Source of the DNA: an uncultured Fidelibacterota bacterium
GTDB lineage: Bacteria; Fidelibacterota; Marinisomatia; Marinisomatales; Marinisomataceae
Length of the DNA: 64,000 bases
Reading direction: 5' to 3'
Assembly (NCBI GenBank): GCA_902629855.1
Contig: CACOSI010000004.1
Coordinates: forward strand, 61,045-125,044
Shown: in pieces, positions 30,472-39,590 of the stretch
How positions within the stretch are numbered: the first letter of the stretch is position 1
Layout: each line of letters begins with the position of its first letter
The notes under the pieces: model-generated
Told to the model about the DNA's origin: nothing
The model's input: the letters and a program-made list of their open reading frames with translations, nothing else
The model's database searches: none
Position numbers and translations under genes: made by a program

Positions 30472-30904
30472 ATGTCACAACTCCCCAAACAGAGAAATCC
30501 ATCTCTTCAGTTATTTCTATTTTCTTATAATTTTTGTTTGCAGCTACCATAAATAGCTTAGTCTTTGTTTTCTGAATTGTCTTAACAGTAAACTCACCAT
30601 TTAATACTCCAATAATGATGTCATTATTTTTAGGAGTCTTTGATCTATCCACTACCAATAAATCTCCATCATCAATTCCTTCATCTTGCATAGAATTACC
30701 TGTAACTCTTATGTAAAAAGTAGCAGCGCTATTATCTACTAAATACTCATTTAAATCTATTGGTAAATCTAAATAATCATCTGCGGGTGAAGGAAAACCT
30801 GCAGAAACCATAGTATCAATAAAAGGGACTTCTTTTTTTGATTCTTTCGAAACGGTAAAAAATTCAAGATTATCTGTTGTTTTAATTTTTTTGATGGAAT
30901 TCAT
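30449..30904 (-). CDS. umuD: UmuD-like S24 peptidase
   Basis: VSAGFPSPADDYLDLPIDLNEYLV, VTGNSMQDEGIDDGDLLVVDRS, EFTVKTI. Confidence 0.94.
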   Translation of the reverse strand: MNSIKKIKTTDNLEFFTVSKESKKEVPFIDTMVSAGFPSPADDYLDLPIDLNEYLVDNSAATFYIRVTGNSMQDEGIDDGDLLVVDRSKTPKNNDIIIGVLNGEFTVKTIQKTKTKLFMVAANKNYKKIEITEEMDFSVWGVVTYVIHKTR

Positions 30905-30948
30905 TATAAAATATTACAACAAACAATCAATATAGTCAGTACCAAAAG

Positions 30949-31455
30949 TCAAGAAAACCAACTTAATTTTCCAAAATGATTTTTTGGAGTTATTTGGTTG
31001 TTTTCAACGTGCCATTTTAAACCGCTTAAAACAGAATTAAGGTAGGATTTAAGTTGAGGCTTAACAAATAACTGAAAAGGTAAAAATTGAAATAATTTAT
31101 TTCCTTGATTTATCATCCAAGGATGAACTTCAATAGATAATGCAGACTTATTTTCAGATACATTTTCAATTACCCAGGAAACATGAGATTGTCTGCCATT
31201 TTTTCTTCCAATATTTAATTCATAGCCTTTTTTTTCATTCCAAGATGTGAATTTTCTTTCTAATACAACACCATTTAAATACTCTAACCTATCATGATGG
31301 CTATTTTCTTCCCAGGATAAAACTTCATTTTTTTTACAAAATGGGTGGTACAAATCAAGATTAGATTCTTTTGAGATAATATTCCAAATTATACTAGAAG
31401 AAACATTGAACTCTTGTCTACATTTTATAGAAAAGTTATAATTTTTCATTCTCAA
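30949..31455 (-). CDS. SRPBCC-family protein
   Basis: CRQEFNVSSSIIWNIISKESNLDLYHPFCK. Confidence 0.6.
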   Translation of the reverse strand: MRMKNYNFSIKCRQEFNVSSSIIWNIISKESNLDLYHPFCKKNEVLSWEENSHHDRLEYLNGVVLERKFTSWNEKKGYELNIGRKNGRQSHVSWVIENVSENKSALSIEVHPWMINQGNKLFQFLPFQLFVKPQLKSYLNSVLSGLKWHVENNQITPKNHFGKLSWFS

Positions 31456-31457
31456 AA

Positions 31458-32369
31458 TTAGAATTTTAATTGTAATAATTCATTTGAAATAATATCATGA
31501 ACGCTAAATTCTTGTAATTCAAGCCCTTCTTTTCTTAACCATTTTAAAAATCTTTCAACAACATCAGTATCCATGATGCCCCAATCTAATTCTGTTCCAA
31601 AATATTTTGCTGATATTTCTAATGACTTTTTTAAATCTATAACTTCATTTTCAGGCAAAAATTCCTCAAAGATATCAATTGCTTCTTTTTGGTTATTTTT
31701 AGCATAAATGAAGCCTTTTTTGGTTGCTTTTAAAAATTTTGAATACTCTTTTTTTTGTAATTCAAATTTTGATCTGGGCATAGCAATAATTGGTGAGTAA
31801 GAATATGGAATTTTATAGTCAGACATTTTAAATAAGTTCAAATTAATTCCTGCATCTGCAGCTTGAATTCCTTCCCAGTTTATAAAAATCCAAGTGGAAT
31901 CATATTTATTAGAAACAATTGTATTCCAAATTCCTAACTTGCTTGGATAAGCAACTTTAATTTCTCCTTTTCCACCATCATTAATTATCATTTTTTGTAT
32001 AATTTTATCTTCATACTTTGCATTATATGATGCGTATGACATATTATCTAATAGTTTTGGAGAATCAATTTTTAAATCTCTTTTTACTGCAATAGCACTA
32101 AGATCTTCCTTGTAAATAGCTGCAATTCCAATCATGTCAAACTTCTCTCTTTTTGTTTTGTAACTCAGAATACTTTCTGTTGGACATAATGCTAAGTCAG
32201 CTTTACCCAATTCAATTTTTTTTGCGGGAGTCAATGTATAATTATCATCTCTTGGATCAATAATATTGACGTCTAAATCATATTCATTAAAATATCCGAG
32301 TTCTTTTGCAATAAAGAACCCAATATGATTTGTATTTGGAGTCCAATCTAGTGCTAATTTAATTTTCAT
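31458..32369 (-). CDS. NMT1/THI5-like (ThiY-type) protein without signal peptide
   Basis: KLALDWTPNTNHIGFFIAKELGYFNEYDLDVNIIDP; start overlaps upstream GNAT stop. Confidence 0.8.
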   Translation of the reverse strand: MKIKLALDWTPNTNHIGFFIAKELGYFNEYDLDVNIIDPRDDNYTLTPAKKIELGKADLALCPTESILSYKTKREKFDMIGIAAIYKEDLSAIAVKRDLKIDSPKLLDNMSYASYNAKYEDKIIQKMIINDGGKGEIKVAYPSKLGIWNTIVSNKYDSTWIFINWEGIQAADAGINLNLFKMSDYKIPYSYSPIIAMPRSKFELQKKEYSKFLKATKKGFIYAKNNQKEAIDIFEEFLPENEVIDLKKSLEISAKYFGTELDWGIMDTDVVERFLKWLRKEGLELQEFSVHDIISNELLQLKF

Positions 32370-32809
32370 ATTTTCATCTCAAAACATTCTACATCAATGT
32401 CAGCTATTGGAATTGTTCCTTTTTTTGATTGTACTATTGAGAAACCTTCACTCTTGTAAAGTTTTATAGCTTTTAGATTTCTATTTAAAACAAGTACTGA
32501 CGTAGGTTTTTCAGCTTTATTCATTACAAATTTTAATAACTTTCTTCCATAACCTTTTTTTTGATAATTGGGATGAACATATAGCCATGTAATTTTTGAA
32601 TGGTTGAATGCTACAAAACCAACTACTTTTTCACTGACAATTCCCACATAAATTTTATCATTTAACAATGATTCAGATTTATAACATTTTTCAAGAGGAA
32701 CAAAAGCCTTCTTTGGCGCGGATCCATCTAATTCTCCTGGCCTTGATGCATCGTGAACTTCACAAATTGAGTGCCAATGCTTGTCTATTGAAAAATTCTT
32801 AATGTTCAT
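32366..32809 (-). CDS. GNAT-family N-acetyltransferase
   Basis: ITWLYVHPNYQKKGYGRKLLKFVM, LNRNLKAIKLYKSEGF. Confidence 0.85.
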   Translation of the reverse strand: MNIKNFSIDKHWHSICEVHDASRPGELDGSAPKKAFVPLEKCYKSESLLNDKIYVGIVSEKVVGFVAFNHSKITWLYVHPNYQKKGYGRKLLKFVMNKAEKPTSVLVLNRNLKAIKLYKSEGFSIVQSKKGTIPIADIDVECFEMKI

Positions 32810-32824
32810 TATTTTTTAATTTTG

Positions 32825-32909
32825 CGGAGAGGACAGGATTCGAACCTGCGTGAACTTGCGTTCTACACGCTTTCCAAGCGTGCGCCTTAAGCCACTCGGC
32901 CACCTCTCC
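32825..32909 (-). tRNA. tRNA-Ser(GGA)
   Basis: Class II, GGAGAGG/CCTCTCC acceptor, anticodon loop TTGGAAA. Confidence 0.93.
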
Positions 32910-32914
32910 AAAAA

Positions 32915-33415
32915 TTACTTGTCGGAGGAATCATCAGCTTTTTCAGCTGATTCTTCTTCAGTTGCCGGCTCAGCTTCTTCTTTTGCTTCTTCAGCAGGAG
33001 CTTCTTCTTTTACTTCTTCGGCAGGAGCTTCCTCCACCGGTACTTCTTCAGCTTGTGCTTCTTCTTTTACTTCTTTAGCAGGAGCTTCTTCTTTTACTTC
33101 TTCGGCAGGAGCTTCCTCCACAGGTACTTCTTCAGCTTGAGCTTCTTCTTTTACTTCTTTAGCAGGAGCTTCTTCTTTTACTTCTTCGGCAGGAGCTTCC
33201 CCCGCTGGTTTGCCAAAAGATAAACCCTGCATAGATTCTTCTTCCATACGTTTTAATGCTTGATCAAGATTTTCATTTTCTTCAAGCCTTACCATATTAT
33301 GAAGAAATTTTATATGACCGGTGTCTTCAGAAACAACTGACTTAATATGCTTGACATATTTAAAGTCTTTGCCACCTTTGTTAAGTTTTGATGTAAAAGT
33401 TTGTTTTTTAGCCAT
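32915..33415 (-). CDS. Small basic DUF4295-like domain fused to acidic EA-rich repeat tail
   Basis: MAKKQTFTSKLNKGGKDFKYVKHIKSVVSEDTGHIKFLHNMV then EEAPAEEVKEEAPAKEVKEEAQAEEVPV repeats. Confidence 0.65.
   Translation of the reverse strand: MAKKQTFTSKLNKGGKDFKYVKHIKSVVSEDTGHIKFLHNMVRLEENENLDQALKRMEEESMQGLSFGKPAGEAPAEEVKEEAPAKEVKEEAQAEEVPVEEAPAEEVKEEAPAKEVKEEAQAEEVPVEEAPAEEVKEEAPAEEAKEEAEPATEEESAEKADDSSDK
33001..33200 (-). repeat. 84-bp in-frame tandem repeat (28 aa), 2 full units plus a partial third
   Basis: 33001-33084 and 33085-33168 differ at about 2 positions by eye; unit restarts at 33169. Confidence 0.9.
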
Positions 33416-33468
33416 AACTGGTCATGAAGTTAATGCAAGATTTAAAAAACTCAAATATTTATTATTTA

Positions 33469-34476
33469 TTATTTATTCTCTTGAGATTCAGCTAAATCTC
33501 TCATGTCGACAACAGAATCATGCTCGTCAACAATTTCTTGACCTAAGATAGTTTCAATTGCATCCTCTAGGGTTATTAATCCTGTTAAGGAATTATCGTT
33601 ATTTACAACAAGTGCCATGTGATCTCTATTTTTAATAAAGAGTTCTAACACTTTGTCTATGGGGTCATTTTCATTAACATGGGGAACATCTTGAGAAATT
33701 TCATGCATTCTAGTGCTAAATTGATCATCAGCCTTTCGATTAATTATTTCGTATCGATTAACCATACCCTGAATAGAGTCCAAATTTGTATCAAAAATTG
33801 GAATTCTTGTAAAATCTAACGTATCGTGCTCTTCAAGCACTTGTCCTACGGTTAAATCCCTATTTAATGCGAAAATAACAGATCTAGGCGTCATAATATC
33901 ACTTACTTTAACATCTTTGAGCTTTAAGGTGTTTTCAATGATATCTGTTTCTTGCTCTTCAAGCACTCCTTCGTCTTCACCCATTTCAGCCATTGCTATA
34001 ACTTCTTCTCTAGTTACAGTCGTTTCATCGTTACCAAAGTTTGAAATGTACTCAGCCAATAAAACAAGTGGATATGTGAAAAATATTAAAATCTCTACAA
34101 CAACTGTTGTATTTCCGATTAAACTCCTCCAATAAACACTACCAAGTGTTTTTGGTATAATTTCTGAAAAAATTAGAATGAGGAGTGTTAAAATCCCAGA
34201 GGCTATGGCTACTGAATTTTCCCCATACAATTCTAAAGTCTGAGCACCAACTCCTGCTGCCCCAAGTGTATGAGCAAAAGTATTTAATGTTAAAATAGCT
34301 GCAAGAGGTCTATTTATATTTTCTTTAAACCTTTCAAGTCGCATACCATGATTACGATTTTGTTTCATTAAAATGGAGGAATATGAACTCGGTGTTGATA
34401 GTATTACTGCCTCAAGCAGTGAACATAAAAAAGATAAGACTAAAGCTAAAAAGAAATATGCTAGTAAAAGTGTCAT
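33469..34476 (-). CDS. CNNM/CorC-type transporter (DUF21 + CBS domains)
   Basis: IFSEIIPKTLGSVYWRSLIG, VSDIMTPRSVIFALNRD, LVVNNDNSLTGLITLEDAIETILGQEIVDEHD. Confidence 0.9.
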   Translation of the reverse strand: MTLLLAYFFLALVLSFLCSLLEAVILSTPSSYSSILMKQNRNHGMRLERFKENINRPLAAILTLNTFAHTLGAAGVGAQTLELYGENSVAIASGILTLLILIFSEIIPKTLGSVYWRSLIGNTTVVVEILIFFTYPLVLLAEYISNFGNDETTVTREEVIAMAEMGEDEGVLEEQETDIIENTLKLKDVKVSDIMTPRSVIFALNRDLTVGQVLEEHDTLDFTRIPIFDTNLDSIQGMVNRYEIINRKADDQFSTRMHEISQDVPHVNENDPIDKVLELFIKNRDHMALVVNNDNSLTGLITLEDAIETILGQEIVDEHDSVVDMRDLAESQENK

Positions 34477-35175
34477 TTATTTAAATATCCGCCTCGCAAT
34501 TAAATCTAAGATGTAAAAATGTAATAAAGCAAAGATTTCAAAACCTATTATATGATAAGGATCTTGCAAGATAAGAGGATTATTAGCTATGGGAGCTTTT
34601 GCTAAATACATATAATTGGCTCCGTTTCCAATAATAGTATTTATTTGCATAACTATAACAACAATTAGCTGTAGATATACAAAGCTTGTCCACCAAGAGT
34701 TTGGTCTTAATCTAAAGTCATAATATTTCATTAACCAGACGGGAATAATAATCAACATCGCATGACCAACATAGTAATCAAAAATTTTCCAACTGGAAGT
34801 ACCTCCCGTAAATTCAGGGGTTAAAACTGAATGAATAAAACCTACTAATCCAAAAAAATAAAGAAATTCAAAAAGCATTTGCTTTCGATAAAAGACAACT
34901 ATACCTGCTAAAATTCCTGATAAACCACATAAATGTAGAGGTAAATGTGATGCCAAAATATAGTTTTCTGACATAATATAGCCAACTTGAGAAAGTATTT
35001 TGTTACCAAGTTGATAAATACCCATACCATAAATGACCATATCTCGTTGTTTAGAAGATATTTTACTGCCTATAAAAATCATGAAGGGCACAAAAATTAA
35101 TACAAATATGACACCTGTCCACCAAAACTGTCCTCCGACGACTGGAGACCAATGCTCAATTGCAGTTTTATCCAT
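34477..35175 (-). CDS. YwaF/TIGR02206-like integral membrane protein
   Basis: LPLHLCGLSGILAGIVV, FFGLVGFIHSVLTPEF. Confidence 0.65.
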   Translation of the reverse strand: MDKTAIEHWSPVVGGQFWWTGVIFVLIFVPFMIFIGSKISSKQRDMVIYGMGIYQLGNKILSQVGYIMSENYILASHLPLHLCGLSGILAGIVVFYRKQMLFEFLYFFGLVGFIHSVLTPEFTGGTSSWKIFDYYVGHAMLIIIPVWLMKYYDFRLRPNSWWTSFVYLQLIVVIVMQINTIIGNGANYMYLAKAPIANNPLILQDPYHIIGFEIFALLHFYILDLIARRIFK

Positions 35176-35186
35176 AAAAATATTCC

Positions 35187-35597
35187 TTATTTTGCAAAAA
35201 TACTTGAATCATCTTTGAAAGCTTTAAATTCTAAAGCATTTCCTGAAGGGTCAAGGAAAAACATTGTAGCTTGCTCGCCCGCTTCTCCTTTAAATCTAAT
35301 CTTGGGCTCAATAATAAAATCAATATTATGAGAAATTAACCTATCTTTTAGCAAATGCCACTGATCCATTGTTAAAATTACACCAAAATGAGATGCAGGC
35401 ACATCATCTCCGTCCACTGAGTTTGTTGAAGGATGATCTGCTTGATCTACTAAATGAGCAACAACTTGATGTCCAAACATATCAAAGTCAATCCAATGTT
35501 CGGAAGATCTACCAACTTGGCAATTTAGCACGTCAATGTAGAAAGATTTTGTTGAAACTAAATCTGTTACAGGAAAGGCTAAATGGAAAGGTCTCAT
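35187..35597 (-). CDS. VOC/glyoxalase-family protein
   Basis: HLAFPVTDLVSTKSFYIDVLNCQVGR, FFLDPSGNALEFKAF. Confidence 0.88.
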   Translation of the reverse strand: MRPFHLAFPVTDLVSTKSFYIDVLNCQVGRSSEHWIDFDMFGHQVVAHLVDQADHPSTNSVDGDDVPASHFGVILTMDQWHLLKDRLISHNIDFIIEPKIRFKGEAGEQATMFFLDPSGNALEFKAFKDDSSIFAK

Positions 35598-35699
35598 TAT
35601 TATAATATTAGCAAATTGCTTATATCAATCCAAGAATTATATCATTATTATAATGTTTAAATTAATTATTAAAGTAATACTTTAAGTTATTTTCTTATA

Positions 35700-36452
35700 T
35701 CAAATATTATTAGCAAATAAAATTATATCTTTAACAAAATCATCGTTATATTTATCAGCTGTAATTATATCATTATGTCCACTTCCATAATAAATTTTAT
35801 GCGATGCATTCAGTTTATTAGCAAGATACAAAAAAGCTCTTTTTGGAGTTGTTTTATCTTTACTGCCAAATACTGAAAGAACATTATCGGGTCCGCTAAA
35901 GTGTATACGTTCTAAATGAGAATTCCATATTTTTTTGGAATTAAAATGCTCCATTAAAAATGAACGATTTTCCCTTACTTTATATTTGGATAGCTGTAAC
36001 TGAACATGCTCTGGAGTATCATTTGTAAAAAAAAGAGATCTTGTTAGCCATTTTGGCAATTTTCCACTAAAAAGCATTCTCATACCCATTTTTTTAAAGA
36101 ACTTCGATAAACGATTGATTTGCATTTGCTGCATGGCTTTCATAGCTACCCTTCTAGGGGCAAGGCCTGTATTAACAATAATTAATTTATGAATAGCATC
36201 TCCGAGCTGTTGTGCAACAAAAATAGCAAATAAACCTCCAAGGCTGTGTCCAACCAAGATAATGTTTCTTTCTGGATATTCATTCATGACACTTCTAACT
36301 GATTTTACTGAGGATTCAAATGCATTATCTAATGATGAAAAATCCAAATCAATGAGTGAATAATTAACTGATTTATCTTTTAACTTTGGTGTAATAGTAT
36401 CCCAAAAATGAGAACGAATACCTACTCCATGAAAGAAAATAAAATGATTCAT
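35700..36452 (-). CDS. Alpha/beta hydrolase
   Basis: FFHGVGIRSHFWD, ILVGHSLGGLFAIFVA. Confidence 0.85.
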   Translation of the reverse strand: MNHFIFFHGVGIRSHFWDTITPKLKDKSVNYSLIDLDFSSLDNAFESSVKSVRSVMNEYPERNIILVGHSLGGLFAIFVAQQLGDAIHKLIIVNTGLAPRRVAMKAMQQMQINRLSKFFKKMGMRMLFSGKLPKWLTRSLFFTNDTPEHVQLQLSKYKVRENRSFLMEHFNSKKIWNSHLERIHFSGPDNVLSVFGSKDKTTPKRAFLYLANKLNASHKIYYGSGHNDIITADKYNDDFVKDIILFANNI

Positions 36453-36460
36453 AAGATTTG

Positions 36461-36546
36461 TGCCCGGGGCCGGACTCGAACCGGCACGGAGTGTTATCTC
36501 CGAGGGATTTTAAGTCCCTTGTGTCTACCAATTTCACCACCCGGGC
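36461..36546 (-). tRNA. tRNA-Leu(TAA)
   Basis: Class II, GCCCGGG/CCCGGGC acceptor, anticodon loop CTTAAAA. Confidence 0.93.
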
Positions 36547-36558
36547 AACACAATGTTG

Positions 36559-36632
36559 AGGCGTCGGTCGGATTCGAACCGACGAATAGCGGTTTTGCAA
36601 ACCGATCCCTTAAACCACTTGGGTACGACGCC
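36559..36632 (-). tRNA. tRNA-Cys(GCA)
   Basis: GGCGTCG/CGACGCC acceptor, anticodon loop TTGCAAA. Confidence 0.9.
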
Positions 36633-36661
36633 AAAAGTTTATAGCGTCGAAATATAGAGAT

Positions 36662-38002
36662 TTAGAGAGTTAATTCAAAATCATTAACCAAGATACCTGG
36701 ACATACAGTTTCACCAGGATTTCTTCCATCATAAGTTTCAATGACAGGTCTTGCTAAAGTCTCTTTTCCAACACCAATTAAATTCTTTCCAAAAAAATTA
36801 TAGAATGAGTCGTCAAATCGCATTGTCTTGATTGGAGCAACCATTTTTCCATCTTCTACCCAATAACAAGCATATCTTGTTAAGCCTGTAATTCTTCCAC
36901 CAAGAACATCACTCCAATTTAGATAGTGTATATTTGATATATAAATACCAGTTCCTAGCTTTGTCAAACAATCATCTTCTGCTATATCACCAGCTTCCAT
37001 AACAGGCGATCTCATATATTCACCCATTCCCCATGAATTAGCTTCTTCTGCAAAATTAGATGTTACGTTATATTCTAAAGCAGTTTTTGAGTTTACTAAG
37101 GTATTATTCAACTCACCTTCATCAATTATATTTACATCTTGTGAAACTTCCCCTCTTGAATTAAAAGGAGCTGTAGCTTTTGAGGAAAATGATTCATTCA
37201 GAGAAAACAATGGGGATAATTTTTGATTAGAATTTCTCATTTTAAGTAAACAACTTGAACCATTTCTAAATGCTGACTCGCTAACACCATTCCAATTGAA
37301 CATACCAATAAAATCAGCTACAGCATTTGGCTCGAACCAAACTCGGTATTTTCCTGGTTTCAGCTCCATTTTTTCTTTATTTAATAGCTTAAGTTTGTCC
37401 GAAGCATCTTCAAAAGCCTTATCAAATTTATCTTTGTTCCAAAAACTACCTGGAAATAACACCTTTACCATATTTTCTTTTTCATCGATTAATGAAAAAT
37501 CAAAAATAAAAGAATCTTTTTCAAACCAATGATTTGTGCCATCCGAAGTAGAACATGCTCTAAAAATTTTTCCAGAGGTCCAAACTCCAGTTAGATAATC
37601 TTTAGTAATAATACCCATTAAAGCTTCTAAAATTTCATTTCTATCAGGCAGTTTTCCTGATGATACTATCTCAAAAGAATCAAATTTTTCCGGAAAACTT
37701 GTTAAATCATTTTCAGGAATTAATGATAATGGATTTCTTAAAGCGTCAATTTCACTTTTTAAATTATCAACAGAGCTTCCAATATCAGATGATACTGTAG
37801 TAGCTGATTGTAAAGATTTTTTACCAGCATAAAGTGATATTGTTACAGCATAGTCTTCAATAATTCCACTTTGACGTAACTTTGAATCATTAAAACGAAA
37901 ATATTGTGAGTTTTCTCCCTCAAGATAGATTGTTAATTGTTCATTATCTTTTAAAGAGCTGAAAACTTGAGAGCAAATGTTTTGGAATATTTCTTTTTTC
38001 AT
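36662..38002 (-). CDS. pmbA: TldE/PmbA-family protein
   Basis: Pair with adjacent TldD; TGLTRYACYWVEDGKMVAPIKTMRFDDSFYNFFG. Confidence 0.85.
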   Translation of the reverse strand: MKKEIFQNICSQVFSSLKDNEQLTIYLEGENSQYFRFNDSKLRQSGIIEDYAVTISLYAGKKSLQSATTVSSDIGSSVDNLKSEIDALRNPLSLIPENDLTSFPEKFDSFEIVSSGKLPDRNEILEALMGIITKDYLTGVWTSGKIFRACSTSDGTNHWFEKDSFIFDFSLIDEKENMVKVLFPGSFWNKDKFDKAFEDASDKLKLLNKEKMELKPGKYRVWFEPNAVADFIGMFNWNGVSESAFRNGSSCLLKMRNSNQKLSPLFSLNESFSSKATAPFNSRGEVSQDVNIIDEGELNNTLVNSKTALEYNVTSNFAEEANSWGMGEYMRSPVMEAGDIAEDDCLTKLGTGIYISNIHYLNWSDVLGGRITGLTRYACYWVEDGKMVAPIKTMRFDDSFYNFFGKNLIGVGKETLARPVIETYDGRNPGETVCPGILVNDFELTL

Positions 38003-39438
38003 TATGCTCCTCCAAATACCTGCACTTTATCAAATTTACATAATGGAGATGCGTGGCCTACTCTTTCAACTTGATTTGGCTCTCCTTTACCACAATTTGG
38101 AGTACCAAAAACTTCATAAGTATCCTCATTTCCTGTCATCGACAGACTTCTCCAAAAAGGATTGGTAATCCCTCTGTAATTAGGATTTTTAACAACTTTA
38201 GTTAATTCTCCATTTTCAATGAGTTTTGCATATTCACACCCAAATTGAAATTTATTTCTATAGTCATCTATTGACCACGAACGATTACTTTCCATATATA
38301 CTCCGCGCTCGATACTTCCAATAATTTCATCTTTAGTAGAATTTCCTGGCTCTAAATTAATATTTGCCATTCGGTCAATTGGTATTCTATTCCAAGATGA
38401 AGCTCTAAGATTTGATACGCCATCAATACCAGAACGTATTTGACTTTCAATACCTCCAAGACCTCTTAGAAGAACTCCATCTTTAATAAGATACTCTTTT
38501 GATGCTGGCATTCCCCCATCGTCATAATTATAGGAAGCTAATTGATTGTCAACAGTTGGATCAAAAACGATATTCATCAATTCAGAACCATACCTTAATG
38601 AACCAAAATCTTCAAGATTAACGAAGCTTGATCCAGCAAAATTTCTTTCATCTCCTAAAATTCTATCAAGCTCAAGAGGATGACCGACACTCTCGTGAAT
38701 TTGCAGCATCATCTGATCCGGAGCAAGCACCAAGTCGCATACTTCTGTTGGACATTGATCTGCTTCTAAAAGTTCAATTGCTTGAGAAGAAATTTGCTTA
38801 GCTTCAGTTTCAATATCATAGGCTTCAATAAATTCAGCACCAGCCTGAAAACAATGCCCTCGCATACCATGGTTACTTCTTGTCTGAGAGTCATTATTAT
38901 CTTGAGCTGTTGAAGATAGTTCTACTAAAACTATATCCATTTTTTGGTCTATATCTGCACCATTAGTACTGATAATTCTAGTGTTACGTTCTATTAACTC
39001 TACTGTAGCAGCTGCATGAATAATTCGTTTATCAAATTCCATCATATTTTTTGAACCTAAAAATACAAGATCTTTTATATCACTTACTGTCAAGTTGCTT
39101 AAAGGCGACTTAAGCTTGGTTTTGTACGAACCTTCATATCCTTTCCTTACTTGATCATGATCAAACTTAAAAATTGAAAATTTTGAGGCTAACTCAGCAT
39201 TCTTTACTGCTTCATCAATACAACTAAGAATATGATTTTCATCTAAAAATGGTGTAGCATAATATGAAAATTGACCATTGACCATTACATCAATCATTAC
39301 ACCTCTAGTTGTATTACGCTGAACGTTATCTAGAGAAAATTTTTTAGTGGAAAGAATGTTTTGTTTTTCTTCAACATATCGAAGGCCAACCCACTCTGCT
39401 TTACTGTTTACTTTTGATAATATTTTCTTAAAATTCAT
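38002..39438 (-). CDS. tldD: Metalloprotease TldD
   Basis: MLQIHESVGHPLELDRILGDERNFAGSSFV (HExxxH). Confidence 0.93.
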   Translation of the reverse strand: MNFKKILSKVNSKAEWVGLRYVEEKQNILSTKKFSLDNVQRNTTRGVMIDVMVNGQFSYYATPFLDENHILSCIDEAVKNAELASKFSIFKFDHDQVRKGYEGSYKTKLKSPLSNLTVSDIKDLVFLGSKNMMEFDKRIIHAAATVELIERNTRIISTNGADIDQKMDIVLVELSSTAQDNNDSQTRSNHGMRGHCFQAGAEFIEAYDIETEAKQISSQAIELLEADQCPTEVCDLVLAPDQMMLQIHESVGHPLELDRILGDERNFAGSSFVNLEDFGSLRYGSELMNIVFDPTVDNQLASYNYDDGGMPASKEYLIKDGVLLRGLGGIESQIRSGIDGVSNLRASSWNRIPIDRMANINLEPGNSTKDEIIGSIERGVYMESNRSWSIDDYRNKFQFGCEYAKLIENGELTKVVKNPNYRGITNPFWRSLSMTGNEDTYEVFGTPNCGKGEPNQVERVGHASPLCKFDKVQVFGGA

Positions 39439-39532
39439 TTTTTATGTCAAAAATTCATACAATTTTAGCACAATTTGAAAAAATGGCAATGCTTTAAATT
39501 AATTTATGCCAAACTTGCATATCATTTCAAAC

Positions 39533-39548
39533 TGGCACTCCATTTGCA
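39533..39548 (+). promoter_or_regulatory. Sigma54-like -24/-12 element TGGCAC-N5-TTGCA upstream of hsp20
   Basis: CTGGCACTCCATTTGCAAG; GG and GC exactly 12 nt apart. Confidence 0.55.
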
Positions 39549-39590
39549 AGTATAATAGTGTAAATATTAACCTATTGAACGGAGAATAAA

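Noticed and set aside
30905-30965. Possible LexA box upstream of umuDC
   Set aside because: No CTGT-N8-ACAG or other clear palindrome found; the lineage's LexA motif is unknown to me.
32850-33140. Plus-strand Ser/Ala-rich ORF (SSAGASSFTSSAGASS...)
   Set aside because: Exact antisense of tRNA-Ser and the acidic repeat; low complexity mirror ORF.
36373-36644. ORFs 36373..36600 and 36408..36644
   Set aside because: They translate tRNA-Leu and tRNA-Cys genes; artefacts (RIRPTPQHCVARVVKLVDTRDLKSLGDN is tRNA read-through).
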